A DNA stretch of 64,000 bases from positions 259,277 to 323,276 of the forward strand of contig NRSV01000007.1 in the NCBI GenBank assembly GCA_002286855.1, given 5' to 3'. Under the pieces are notes generated by a model. The model was not told the origin of the DNA and made no database searches. It saw only the letters and a list, made by a program, of their open reading frames with translations. Position 1 is the stretch's first letter; each line of letters begins with the position of its first letter. Below, piece by piece: positions 25,901-36,992 of this stretch. Both the position numbers and the translations under genes were made by a program. Source of the stretch: Bipolaris cookei. Taxonomy: Eukaryota > Ascomycota > Dothideomycetes > Pleosporales > Pleosporaceae.

Positions 25901-28580
25901 CCTGAGAAGTTCCTGAAAGAGAATGACCAGTATGACACTCTCGTTGTCGGAAAGTACTGTGAGAAGCGTGATCCGAACCTCGCGGCGATCTGTTATACCA
26001 AGGGTCAGAATGATCTCGAGTTGGTCAACATCACAAACGAGAATGCCATGTACAAAGCTCAAGCCCGTTACCTACTTGAGAGGGCCGACTCGGAGATTTG
26101 GGATTACGTACTGAGGTAAGTTCATTTGTTGCTTCACGCTAATAATGGAGTCTGGCTAACTTGCTACCAGCCCTAACAATATACATCGCCGATCACTTGT
26201 TGATCAGGTCATCTCATCAGCGGTACCTTCTTCTACCGACCCAGACAAGGTTTCAGTTGCAGTGAAGGCTTTCATCACTGGTGACATGCCTGCCGAGCTG
26301 ATTGAACTGCTGGAAAAGATTATCCTTGAGCCTTCAACTTTCAGCGATAACCCTTCCCTCCAAAACTTGTTGATGCTCACTGCTTGCAAGTCTGATCGTG
26401 GCAGGGTGATGAATTACATCCAGCAACTTGACCAATACACTCCCGAAGACATCGCACAGCAATGTATTGAAGTTGGCATGTATGATGAGGCTTTTGAGAT
26501 TTACAAGAAGCACGAGAACCATGTCAAGGCCGCCAACGTTCTCATTGAGCACATTGTTAGCATCGACCGAGCACAAGAGTACGCCGACCGCGTCGACTTG
26601 CCCCAGGTATGGAGCAGAGTTGCAAAGGCACAACTCGATGGTCTCCGTGTTTCAGACTCGATTGAGTCTTACATTCGCGCCGAAGATCCGTCCAACTTTC
26701 TGGAAGTCATCGAAATCGCCACCCATGCTGGCAAAGACGAAGACTTGATTAAGTTCTTGAGGATGGCTCGTAAGACCCTCCGTGAAGTTCCCATCGATAC
26801 AGCATTGGCTTTCTGTTTCGCTCGCACAAACCAACTGGCGGAGCTGGAGGACTTCCTACGCGCTACCAACGTTGCCGATGCTGAAGCTTCGGGAGACAAG
26901 GCTTACGAAGAGGGCTATCATGAGGCTGCCAAGATCTTCTATACTAGCATCTCCAACTGGGCCAAGCTTGCCACTACTCTCGTCCACCTTGAGGACTACC
27001 AGGGTGCGGTCGAATGTGCCAGGAAGGCGAATTCGATCAAGACATGGAAGCAAGTTAACGAGGCCTGCGTGGCAAAGAAGGAGTTCCGCCTTGCCCAGAT
27101 CTGTGGTCTCAACCTGATCGTTCATGCCGAAGAACTAGCAGACCTCGTCAAGCAGTATGAGCGCAATGGCTACTTTGATGAGCTGATCAACCTTCTTGAG
27201 GCTGGTCTTGGCTTAGAGAGAGGTAAGCACTCCTGATCAACTTTTCTATGAGACATGCACTAACATTCTCTAGCGCACATGGGAATGTATACCGCCCTCG
27301 GAGAGTCGCTTGCCAAGTACAAGCCTGAGCAAGTCATGGAGACAATCCGTATACACTGGGGTATGTGTAGCTATCCAGTCTCATTATCGAGTACATCTAA
27401 CATGATAACCATTTAGGCCGTATCAACATTCCCAAGATGATCCGTGCGGTGGAGGAGGCTCACCTCTGGCCCGAGCTAGTGTTTTTATATGTCCATTATG
27501 ACGAATGGGACAATGGTACGACACCCCCTCCCTGCATTCTGCACTTATAAATATATTCAATGCTGACCTCTTCCAGCGGCGCTGGCGATGATGGAAAGGG
27601 CCCAAGATGCCTGGGAGCATCAGGCGTTCAAAGACACAATTGTCAAAGCTAGCAACGTCGAGATTTACTACCGAGCGCTAGGATTCTATTTGGAGCAACA
27701 TCCCACTCTCCTGACCGACCTCTTACAAGCGCTTACTCCTCGAATCGACGTCAACCGTGTAGTCCGGATGTTCACCAAGTCTGACAACATTCCTCTGATT
27801 AAGCCTTTCCTTCTCAACGTTCAGTCACAAAACAAGCGTGAGGTGAACAACGCCCTCCACGAGCTCCTTATTGAAGAGGAAGACTACAAGACACTCCGCG
27901 ATTCAGTCAACAACTACAACAATTACGACCCTGTCGATCTTGCACAGCGTCTGGAGAAGCACGATTTGGTATTTTTCCGACAGATTGCGGCCGACATCTA
28001 TCGCAAGAACAAGCGGTGGGAGAAGTCCATTGCACTGTCTAAACAGGACAAACTCTTCAAAGATGCTATCGAAACCGCCGCAACATCTGGCAAGTCAGAG
28101 GTTGTCGAGGACCTGCTTCGCTACGTAAGTCGATCTATGGTGTTACTAGAGTGCAATGCTAATTACTCGTATAGTTTGTCGACATTGGTAGCCGCGAATG
28201 CTATGTTGGTATGCTCTATGCCTGTTACGATCTTCTTCGACCAGATGTCATCCTCGAGATGTCGTGGCGCAATGGTCTTCATGACTTTACCATGGTATGT
28301 ATTGGTCATTTGGTATCACATTACATATACTAACATCTCGTAGCCATACATGATTAACCTCATCGCCCAACAGACAGCGACTCTCGAGGCGCTGAAGAAG
28401 GATAACGAAGAGCGCAAGGTCCGTGAAGCTTCGCAGCAGAAGAAGGAGGAGGACACGCCAATCTTGGGCTCACGTCTTATGCTCACGCAGGGCCCTATAG
28501 GTTCAGCTCCGTCTCCAGGTCCTTATGGACAGACGAATGGCATTGCGCCACAGCCTACTGGAGGCTTCCGACCTTTCTAG
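22903..28580 (+). CDS. CHC1: Clathrin heavy chain
   Basis: Main subunit of the clathrin triskelion for endocytosis and trans-Golgi traffic. Twelve exons give exactly 1685 aa, the expected length: 22903-22947, 23005-23025, 23096-23122, 23180-23557, 23608-25420, 25485-26115, 26171-27222, 27274-27360, 27417-27515, 27577-28124, 28175-28294 and 28344-28580. The N-terminal beta-propeller starts MAQRQVPLHVTQPTL, then LTNLNIL-PASISWQNC-TLESDKYVCVRQ assembled from tiny exons. The middle is a long alpha-solenoid of clathrin repeats, and the trimerisation end contains EMSWRNGLHDFTMPYMINLI. The last about 60 residues are Gly/Pro-rich, as in fungal members. Every intron has GT-AG ends and keeps frame. The 21- and 27-nt exons are unusual but are demanded by conserved residues. 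Confidence 0.97.
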
Positions 28581-29653
28581 CAATATGTAGTATGGTAGAT
28601 ATGATTTCTTTGGAATGCAGGGGTGGCCAGGGTCAATTTCGACTCATGTATTGGCATTTGGTGGGGCGTGCAAAAGCTAGCAATGGGTGCATATGCTCAA
28701 GCAGTATGGATGTACTTTAATGCAGATGACTACATGGTTCTATGATATGTTTTGTTATGGATGGTGCTGATGCAAATGCATATACTGAGTGAGTGGGAAT
28801 ATCTAAAGAAAAAGGGTTCTCGCTGCTAATATGCAATTACGGAAATTCTTATGTCTTCTCAGATAGAATATGCTCTAAATTTGTGTGCCTACGCCTCACA
28901 GAGTGCTTGTGTTCTAGATAGAGAATATGGCTATGTAGTTGTTGTTCTAGATTTCTATCTCACCAAACAACAGTTCTATATGGCGATCGGTATGTCCGCA
29001 ATATCAGTACCTTGCCCACATTTTTTACTTGACAAACGTCTCTTGATGTTGTCAAAACGATACGAGATATAATGGTATGGAACACAAAACCCCCCGTATA
29101 GTAGCTTCATACAAACCTGGGAAGAAAGTAACTAGCAAGTTAATTGCAGAGTTCTTTCTTGATCTGACTACATGTCTGCAATGGGCATTAATGCATCTGA
29201 GATATTTGCGATGCACTAAGCCACCGATGCAGTTGGAAGGATTTGTTACAGGGTATCATTTTCCAATCACGACCTAATCATAAACCTAGACAATCTATTT
29301 TTCTTCCCGAAGTATAACCCCTCAAGCATGTCCCTGTGATATTTCCATAATACTTGCAATAATTTGCTCGCTATTGCTAAGCGATACGCCACCCCCTGGA
29401 ATTATTTAGCACCAGATGCAGTTAGTATGTTAGGCGACCACTGGCAGTTGCTGATGCATCATCACCAATGCAAGGCACGACAACGTTGTGACTCGTAGGA
29501 CGGAGTTCGGATAGAAGCCAGCCGGAGTGTAGTACTATTTCCTTTTTTTTATGACTATAAAGCGAATGTTGGACGTGACACACTTGAACTATTCCCCGCA
29601 TTTCTAGCACTCCCATCGCACTGCCATTTCATCCCGTTGCCTTAATCCTCACC
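28581..29653. other. Spacer between clathrin and the GPI-type protein
   Basis: AT-rich, with no gene recognised. The right end contains the TATA element at 29556. Confidence 0.5.
29556..29562 (+). promoter_or_regulatory. TATA box of the GPI-type protein gene
   Basis: TATAAAG lies about 92 bp upstream of the ATG at 29654, a normal fungal spacing. Confidence 0.5.
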
Positions 29654-30452
29654 ATGCGTTCTTACAATTACATGACACTGTTCGCAGGCGCCGTTCTTGC
29701 GCAAGAGTCTGCTACAGTTATAAACTTCTTCCAATATGACAGCACACTCACTGTACTGGGCTCAGATGCAAAGGCAACTACATTTCAAAACTCCTGTCCC
29801 TCAGACGCCGCTGGTATTTCTGCAGTACCATCTGACTTGCGTATGTAGAACTTCAATCCTCAATCGTGACTATATTCTGAGCCCATCAGTCCCAACCCCA
29901 GACGACGCGTCGGCTACCCCAGCACCCACGCCCGCGCCTCGCATGCGCCGACAAGCCAGTGCTCTTGACGACGACTACTCCTTCTGCGAGCCCTATACAA
30001 TCATCCAAGGCCCGGAGACATACGAATTCCATCTCACCGACCCCGTTCCTGGCGCATGGACCGTCGACATGAAATGCAGCTGGAAAGGCGAAATGACCAA
30101 GGCGGACTTGACCTGCGACGTTACTCAAAGCGGGCGTATCCCTGATCAGAGCGTCCAAGTAGCAACTACAAGTATGCTGCCTCAGAGTGAAATCCAGGAT
30201 ATGCAGGCATACCAGGTTGTGAGCCTGGTGAGCGCAAGTGGTGCGACTTCGCCTGCTTCGGCTTCAGCAACGCCTACACCTACACCTACGCGTGCCCCGT
30301 CTGGTAGTAGTGCAAATGCGCCGGCGAGGTCTGGGTCTGATGCTGCGTTGACGCCAAGTCAGGGTTTTGCGCCTGCTGGGCCCCTACCTACGGGCGCTAT
30401 GAAGGTTGTCGGAGGTGCTGTTGGTGTCTTTGCTGTAGCAATGGCGCTGTAG
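29654..30452 (+). CDS. Secreted, probably GPI-anchored cell-surface protein
   Basis: Two exons, 29654-29840 and 29890-30452, give 249 aa. The N-terminus MRSYNYMTLFAGAVLAQES is a signal peptide, with cleavage likely near LAQ. The mature part is a compact domain with Cys (NSC, SFCEPY, MKCSW, LTCDV) and beta-type sequence such as YEFHLTDPVPGAWTVDM. A Ser/Thr/Pro/Ala-rich stalk follows (ATPTPTPTRAPSGSS). The end is a short hydrophobic tail (VVGGAVGVFAVAMAL) with small residues before it, which fits GPI attachment. A Pro-rich run followed by RMRRQ near residue 80 could be a kexin site. I know similar uncharacterised proteins in Pezizomycotina. The function is unknown. Confidence 0.8.
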
Positions 30453-30988
30453 GTGAGTTGGAGATGTTGACCAAAGTACGTAATAGCCATTGATCTTGTA
30501 TACCCATATAGCTGTAATGTCCATCTATACCTTTACCTCCCTCTCTTCAGAGCCATCTAGTCACAATGTCTTTCATTTTGTCATTGTTATGCTGCGCTTT
30601 GCTTTAGTTGACAGTGAATGCGTATCCCACGCATCGCACTGCCATGTGGTGACGCAGGGTCGCGACCTCTGCCTTTACCTTGTCTGCCTTTACCTTTAAG
30701 TTTTCACCTTCACCTAGAGTTGATCTCGTGGTGACACGCGCTTCCGTTTGCCTCAGATTCCGCAGTGAGCGGTACACTGTCCCCTATATGAGACTGCGTT
30801 ATGCCCGACCTTTTGACCTTCTACACCACCAGTCGAGAATCATACACTTCTATCTCGACAAAAAGTTAGCCATGGAAGCCCTAAGCACTGAGGTACCATC
30901 GGAAATTCCAGTCAGATCGAAGTTATGACCCTCGACCCTCAGGCGCCATGCATCCGCACCGGCTGAATCGTCGACTGAGACTCGGCCC
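30453..30988. other. Spacer with a short upstream ORF
   Basis: No gene is supported. An 18-codon frame at 30871-30927 (MEALSTEVPSE) starts in good ATG context just before the coiled-coil gene and might be an upstream ORF in its leader. Confidence 0.35.
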
Positions 30989-31855
30989 ATGGGTCAAGAA
31001 AACACCATGGCAGGTAAACTCCCGTCAGCATTATCCAGACTCCCCCCTGCCCCTTCTCTACAAAACCAAAGTCTCCTCAGCGAGATTGCTGTGACGCAAG
31101 CCCTTGCCACCCGCTTACGTCGTGACCGCGATACCTGGCGTACCCTCGCCCAAAGGGACTCAAAAGACCTGGACGAGGCAAAAAAAATGCTTGAAGACCG
31201 CGAGTTCTTCATTTCGGAGCTTGAACAAGGCAAAACGTCGCTCAAAAACCAATGTGACACCTCCGAAGCCGCAAACGCAGACCTCACCTCTCGCCTCAAC
31301 GAGGCAACCACCAAGCGCGACTGTCTGGCCGACCAACTCCACAAGTCAGAAGCCAATATCACCAAACTCCACTGCAGTGACCGCAACAAAGACAAGATGC
31401 AGCAGCAAAACGTCCACCTCCAAGCCCTTATGCACCGCCAATCCGCAAAATGCGCCTCCGCCACCCTCCGTGCCACCGCTCGCAACGAAGGTATCCTCCA
31501 AGACGCCATTTCCTCCGCCATCGAGTGCATCGAAGAGCTCGAGGCGCGCAGCCAGGCGCTAATTGATGCACTGGAGCAGCAGGACGCTAGTAGTGAGAAT
31601 AGCGACGATGAGGCCGAGTACGATGACCGCGAGTCTATGACGAAGTTGCTCGAGACGCAATTTCAGATGAGGGGTGTGTTGAATGAGAGGGGGTTTGTGT
31701 TGCAGAGGCGGATATGGCAGCATTTGATGAGGGATTGGAAGATCTTCTCCACAGTGACGATTGGTGTGGGAGAAGAGATGGATGGAGGGCTGAGCGAAGT
31801 TACCCACTTGAGCTTTTTAGGAGGGGAGTCCAGGGCGAATGTAATACTGGGTTGA
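30989..31855 (+). CDS. Hypothetical coiled-coil protein
   Basis: One intron-free frame of 288 aa. After a short Pro/Leu-rich start, residues about 35-200 form a heptad-rich coiled coil (ALATRLRRDRDTWRTLAQRD, DLTSRLNEATTKRDCLADQL). An acidic patch follows (SSENSDDEAEYDDRES), then a C-terminal part with hydrophobic segments. I do not recognise a family. The codon-like composition and length support a real gene. A second ATG at codon 7 is possible. Position and strand suggest no operon-like link to its neighbours. Confidence 0.65.
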   Translation: MGQENTMAGKLPSALSRLPPAPSLQNQSLLSEIAVTQALATRLRRDRDTWRTLAQRDSKDLDEAKKMLEDREFFISELEQGKTSLKNQCDTSEAANADLTSRLNEATTKRDCLADQLHKSEANITKLHCSDRNKDKMQQQNVHLQALMHRQSAKCASATLRATARNEGILQDAISSAIECIEELEARSQALIDALEQQDASSENSDDEAEYDDRESMTKLLETQFQMRGVLNERGFVLQRRIWQHLMRDWKIFSTVTIGVGEEMDGGLSEVTHLSFLGGESRANVILG

Positions 31856-32717
31856 AGCAATGGGGAGCGTCGTGTTGAAGGAGTTTGGTCGTTTCATCAT
31901 ACACATTTGCCTTCCTTTGTTTAGGCACTATGTTTATACGACCCGCTTCGTTCGAAAAGTTTGGATTCTGGGACTTTCGCTCGTTTTAGATAAGGAGGGT
32001 GCAGTGGAAGACTCGGCAGTGTTCTTGACGCTCGCTACGAGTTGGATAAAGTGCTGGAGTTGCGATGTGACCGTGGGCGGCGATGCGAGACATCGTATTC
32101 ATACATGCACACCACGTTCCCTCAGTCTTTGTTTTTGTTTTTTCTGTTTTGCAATGTATCATGGATTTTTGATTCGGAAACTGGGAAAGAATGAGGCGTT
32201 TTGGATTTGATCTGGTAAGTCTGGTCATGAATCCCTATGACTTGAAACTACCAACTTGCATATGGAATGTACCAAAAGGAAAAGGACAGGGAAATGAATC
32301 AGTTGGAATCTCAAACCTTTTTTTAATGGTAACAAAAAATCTACTTCATGATAACGGAATACAACGAATCTACCTATTGCCCACTGGAAAATTGAAGCAA
32401 GTCCAAGATAGTGACGTAAATGGTAATGGTCTCCGTATACGGCTACTACGAATGGGTATAAGATGAAGATGTGGGAGGGAAGGCGGCGATATCTTTACAT
32501 GGTCAAGATGGGTGTTGAAAAACCAGTCTGAAATCATCCACGTGGGTGCAAATAGGACAGGTCCGCAGACCAAAAAAACGGAGAACAAGCGGAGACCAAT
32601 GCCGCGACTTGAAAATTACAATCATTCTAGTAGGCAATATATGGGGCAGGGGATCAAGGGGGGGTATCTCTTGCGCATATACGCGCTCATTCGTATGTAG
32701 TTCGTGCTACAGCCAGC
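31856..32717. other. Convergent spacer
   Basis: This lies between the 3' ends of the coiled-coil and Zn2Cys6 genes and presumably holds both 3' UTRs. No coding sequence is recognised. Confidence 0.5.
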
Positions 32718-34949
32718 TCAATTTGGCCCTGTAGACTGCGGTCCGTGCACATGGGGATCGTCAGGTATGTTTGGTACGCCATCGCCGAGCAGACTGCTCA
32801 TATCGTGCCAATTCCAGTCATTCATGTTGTTGATGGTAAAGTCCATAAAGTGCATTTGCGTGTTTCGATCATATCGGCCAGTGGGATGAATGGCCGGACC
32901 AACGTACGATTGTTCTGGGTAGCCGCGGCTCTGCATGTCATCTGCAAACATGTACGAGCCAGCCGCAGGGGGCGATTGGTGGTACATGTGCGGCATGGCA
33001 GGTGGTTGCGTCAGTGGCTGAGTTGGGAGTGCGGGTTGTGATAGAGGCTCGTGAGATTCAGTTTTTGGTTCGGAGATTCGGACGGGCGAAGCTAGCGAGT
33101 CGGCCATGGAATGCAGTTCGGGGACGAGGGAAGCGAATTTCTCCAGTGTGCCAGGCATGTACGGATTCCGGCGGTGGCGCTGGGCGAGGTCGGCAAGCTG
33201 GGAGAGAAGGATGCGGGATTCAGACATGTCAGTACCCTCGAGCTTGTTTAGACAAACCAGGTCGAGAACTAGTGCAGAGCTTGAAGCTAGCATGTACCAA
33301 ACGTCGAATGCGACAACGGGATCAAACCTTCCAATATGATCGGACTTGAGCAGCAACTGGGCCAGGTCGCGGCCGGATTCCGAACAGGCGTCAGCCATTG
33401 CTATCAGAGCTGAATTGGTCGAGTCGGTGCCGGTTTTGGACAGAGTAGAAGCGCGGGCAAGGAGTGCTGAGCGACACAAAACAATCATGGTGTAGTGATA
33501 GAGACTGTGCATCGTAATCAGACTCCGTTGGCGGGCGGGCGGGGTAGCGTCAATGGCTTCTGGTTGCAAATGTTGTGGGAGCGTCTCCTTCCATCGGCCC
33601 AGGTCGCGCAGCACAGATGCGGCGGGGGACAGGGGTCCGACGTACGACTCTTCGCTGGCGTTTGGTTTGAGTGTCCTGGGCGCGCGACATACAGTGCCCA
33701 ACAGCGTCGACAGACGACAATACGAGACCACGATGCCAGGAGAGCCGTTTATGATCTTGTCACTGGGGTAGCGGAGCTTTGCGCCAGCGATTTCAATAGC
33801 GCTGGGGCGGTCGTAGGAAGATACCTGTATGTTCTCAAAGCCATACAGGACCCACCACAGCATCCGGCGCGTCTCCCTGGCGAGGGGCGTGCTGCCCGCG
33901 CTCACACTGTCTTGATGCAGGCCAATGGCGTGGGCTATGCGGATGGCGGCACCCGTCAGGTTCCAGCAGGCGTCGCGGTGGTTGGTGTTGTGCAGGTGCA
34001 AGGCAGCGAGGATCAGGGCCTGGACAGCCGTGACGCTCGAGGTGAAGAGAACGCCCGGGAGCAGCTTCTGGACGCGATGCCACCACAAACGTTCCTGGTC
34101 CTCGGCAAAGGGAACGCGGGCAACACGGCGGGCGAGCAGCAGCATGCAGGTGAAGCTGCACAGCCAGGCGGGGTCTGCATTGCGGGGGTCTGCGAGCCAG
34201 GCATCGTAGGCCTCGCGGAACGAGGGCTCGTGCAGGACGGGGATATCTGGGTGGATGCGGTCGAAAAAGGTGCGGATGAGCAGCTCGAGGGTCGGGTGCT
34301 GGCTCGGGGCGAGCTGGGCAGCGGCAGTGGTGGGGTCGAGGGAGCCAGGCGCGCTGGACAAGGCATGGTGGTGGTGATGGGGGTGATGGTCGCTGGCGTC
34401 AGGCGATGTCGAGGCCGCATTCTTGCCAAAGAGGACAAACTCTCGCAGAGGCCCGCGGCCGACCAGAGTACGCAGCTTGAGGTGGAAGGCAAAGGAACTG
34501 GCGGGCCCAATGTACTGCACCTGGCCCTGCTGGTCCGGCAGCAGCGAGACGGTGTCGTCGCCATCCGGGTCGGCAGCGTCATGGTGGTCGGCATCGCCCT
34601 GGGCGGCGACGGATTCTGGTAGGGGGATGCCGTGCGAGCTGGCGAGCTGGCGCAGGGCGTCGGTGCTGGAGACATCGGCCTCTGGCAACAGGCCCTTGAC
34701 GAGGGCCTCAAGCAGCGCCAGGCGGGTCCCGAGGCCCTCGACGCTGCCGTACAGGCGCTTCTTGCGAGGCTGCGTGGTAAGACATTCAATGTTGTGCACC
34801 ATGCAGTACCGGCACGCGTCCTGGCCGGGCTCCTTGCGGCATTTCTGCTTGCGCGACTTGCACTTGTCGCAGCTGGTCTCGGTGCGCTTGCGTTTGTCGA
34901 GCGGGACTCGGCGCGAGTTTGTCGTCGGCGCGGGCGTCGAGGAGGACAT
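32718..34949 (-). CDS. Zn2Cys6 binuclear-cluster transcription factor
   Basis: Single-exon frame of 743 aa from the chosen start at 34949 (MSSSTPAPTTNSRRVPLDKR). The DNA-binding cluster has the spacing C-x2-C-x6-C-x8-C-x2-C-x6-C starting SCDKCKSRKQKC at about residue 26. A basic linker and dimerisation helix follow (KKRLYGSVEGLGTRLALLEA). The fungal-specific transcription factor domain comes next: TFFDRIHPDIPVLHEPSF near residue 210, then IAHAIGLHQDSVS and ETRRMLWWVLYGFENIQVSS near 325-365. The C-terminus is Gln/Pro/Tyr-rich, possibly an activation region. The frame stays open upstream to 35471, but that extension is low-complexity (a run of Val from an ACC/GGT repeat), so I exclude it. Target genes cannot be read from sequence. 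Confidence 0.88.
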   Translation of the reverse strand: MSSSTPAPTTNSRRVPLDKRKRTETSCDKCKSRKQKCRKEPGQDACRYCMVHNIECLTTQPRKKRLYGSVEGLGTRLALLEALVKGLLPEADVSSTDALRQLASSHGIPLPESVAAQGDADHHDAADPDGDDTVSLLPDQQGQVQYIGPASSFAFHLKLRTLVGRGPLREFVLFGKNAASTSPDASDHHPHHHHHALSSAPGSLDPTTAAAQLAPSQHPTLELLIRTFFDRIHPDIPVLHEPSFREAYDAWLADPRNADPAWLCSFTCMLLLARRVARVPFAEDQERLWWHRVQKLLPGVLFTSSVTAVQALILAALHLHNTNHRDACWNLTGAAIRIAHAIGLHQDSVSAGSTPLARETRRMLWWVLYGFENIQVSSYDRPSAIEIAGAKLRYPSDKIINGSPGIVVSYCRLSTLLGTVCRAPRTLKPNASEESYVGPLSPAASVLRDLGRWKETLPQHLQPEAIDATPPARQRSLITMHSLYHYTMIVLCRSALLARASTLSKTGTDSTNSALIAMADACSESGRDLAQLLLKSDHIGRFDPVVAFDVWYMLASSSALVLDLVCLNKLEGTDMSESRILLSQLADLAQRHRRNPYMPGTLEKFASLVPELHSMADSLASPVRISEPKTESHEPLSQPALPTQPLTQPPAMPHMYHQSPPAAGSYMFADDMQSRGYPEQSYVGPAIHPTGRYDRNTQMHFMDFTINNMNDWNWHDMSSLLGDGVPNIPDDPHVHGPQSTGPN

Positions 34950-36992
34950 GGGGGCGGGATTCACGACGCAGGAAGAAGAAGCATGGTGGTCGTGGTGGTC
35001 GTGTGCACGTCTCGACCACGCTGCCCACTCGTCCAAACTGCCGCTGCCGCTGCCAGTGCGAGATGCGAAAGCGATTGCGCCGAACTTTTCAATCGTAGTG
35101 CAGGGACTCGGTGTCGCGGCCAGCCCACCAGCCCGCCATGGTGCGTCTTCCCGGTCCGTCGGGAATTCACCCACTAAGAGTACCACCACCAGCACAACTA
35201 CCACCAGCACCACTACCACCACTACCACCACTACCACCACTACCACCACTGCCGCCATCTCCACCATCGTCTCCTTGCCCGTGGGCCCTGCTGCCCCGCC
35301 GCCGCCTGCCACTTTGCGCCCTGCCGCCTCCCCTTGCTGCATCGCCTCACATCGCCGATGCATGTGTGAATTGTGTCGACGTGCATCGACATGCGTCGAC
35401 ATCGATTGGCACGCCAGCTCACACCCAGCCTGCGTGCAGCTCGGGGCATGCTTTGGGCCTGGTTGCGCCACCGTTTGGTGATGCGGGGAACTCGGGTGCC
35501 AACCGACAACGAGTCCTCGCGACCTACTACAGTCCTACTACGCTCGCTGTATGTCCAGAGTAGTAGTGCACACTAACCCTCCTGTTGCACATGACTCGGC
35601 CCTACACTCCTGCACGATCGATTGCGCCCCATGACTCGGCCTATCGCCTCTGCATACCCCCATCACTTCTGCATCCGTCCACCTACTCTACCCAGACGTT
35701 CCCGTTGCGAGGCACACGCCTGCCTTCCCCCACCCGGCCTAGCAGCGGCATCTTCCGTCTATCATCACCACCACCATCGCTATTCTTGCCCCTTGTAGGC
35801 AACACCACTCGCCCGCCTTGATTTCTGCCAACCTGCATTATACCACATACACACCTGCCGCTCTCTAGAGCACGCCAAACCTCCCTTGCCCAGCAAAAAA
35901 ACAAAAAAAAACAAAAAGGAGAGGTACAGCCTCTACGAGCCGTGTTTCGGACCACGATATGTGTACCAACACAACAGAACCCTTTTTGCCCCCTCCCACC
36001 TGCCTGCTCCGTGCCGCTCACCACCGCTCACCACCGCTCCATGTTTTGCTAGTGCCACTTCAGGCACCCGCAGCTACCCTACCAGCTGGTTTCAAAGCCC
36101 CAAGCAGCAGGGTCCGACCACTGCCACTAGCCGACGCCAGTTTCAAGTCGTCGGTAGGCCTTAAAACCCATGTACCGTATCGATGGCTACACTGCATGGT
36201 ACTTCGGGTATCTTTTGTCTATAGATCGTCGGCTGGCCGAGAGTCTGGGCCATGTTCAGATACCAAAGGCCCGAAAAGACCCACCAAAACCCCTCCTCGT
36301 GTCCCGGTACTGCTTCCGCGTGCCGCGCAAACTCGAAAAAGCGCACTGGCTGTCACCCATGCCTCAACCATACACTCCCAGCCCATCCATGTGCACTCCC
36401 GCTGACATGTTTCCATGCCACGGCATTCCTCCTCAAAGCACGATCGGCATCCACCCAATTAAATCCATCTTCCCCTGGCCGCCGCGCTTGCATCTTGCGC
36501 CATCGGGTTGGTAATCCTGCTCCGATTCGGGGACATGCCGACCACTACAACGTCATTCCATGGCCTTCACGGCTCACTTTACCCCTTCCAACATTGTGCC
36601 AATCTCTCCCAATCAAACCTATACCCACATCTACCTCCGCCTTGGGCATAGTAGGCATCAAACGGGCCATTGCAAGATATTCGTGGTCAATCACCCCCTG
36701 TTGGAGCCATTATCGTCACAAGGGCGAAGATCACATGCATTTCGGACAGCGGAGCAACTCGGGAATAATTACACCGCAGGGGTAGTACTAGCCGAAGATT
36801 GTCGCTATGGCGGTCAACCGCACCAATGCCGGAAATATGACAACATTATAGCTAACGCCTAGCCTCTTCGACATACTGATCAGAAAACCCCCTTCCGTCT
36901 TATGCATAATCTCCAGTCTTGCGCCATTTACTCATCATCTAGGCATAGGCCCGCTTGTCCTATCACATACGCAATCGCCCACCTGACTACAC
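34950..36992. other. 2-kb spacer upstream of the Zn2Cys6 gene
   Basis: GC-rich leader and promoter of the transcription factor, a trinucleotide repeat at about 35180-35252, a short A-rich run near 35895, and CT-rich sequence to about 36700. Frames such as 35959-36405 and 36252-36785 (+) have no recognisable protein content. Confidence 0.5.
35180..35252. repeat. Imperfect ACC trinucleotide repeat
   Basis: About 24 units of ACC with some AGC/ACT interruptions. On the minus strand it reads GGT and would encode a poly-Val run if translation began upstream of the chosen start of the Zn2Cys6 gene. Confidence 0.85.

Noticed and set aside
33495..34622. 375-codon plus-strand frame opposite the Zn2Cys6 gene
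   Set aside because: It is the antisense shadow of a GC-rich coding exon and has no domain. The minus-strand frame carries the zinc cluster and fungal transcription factor domain.
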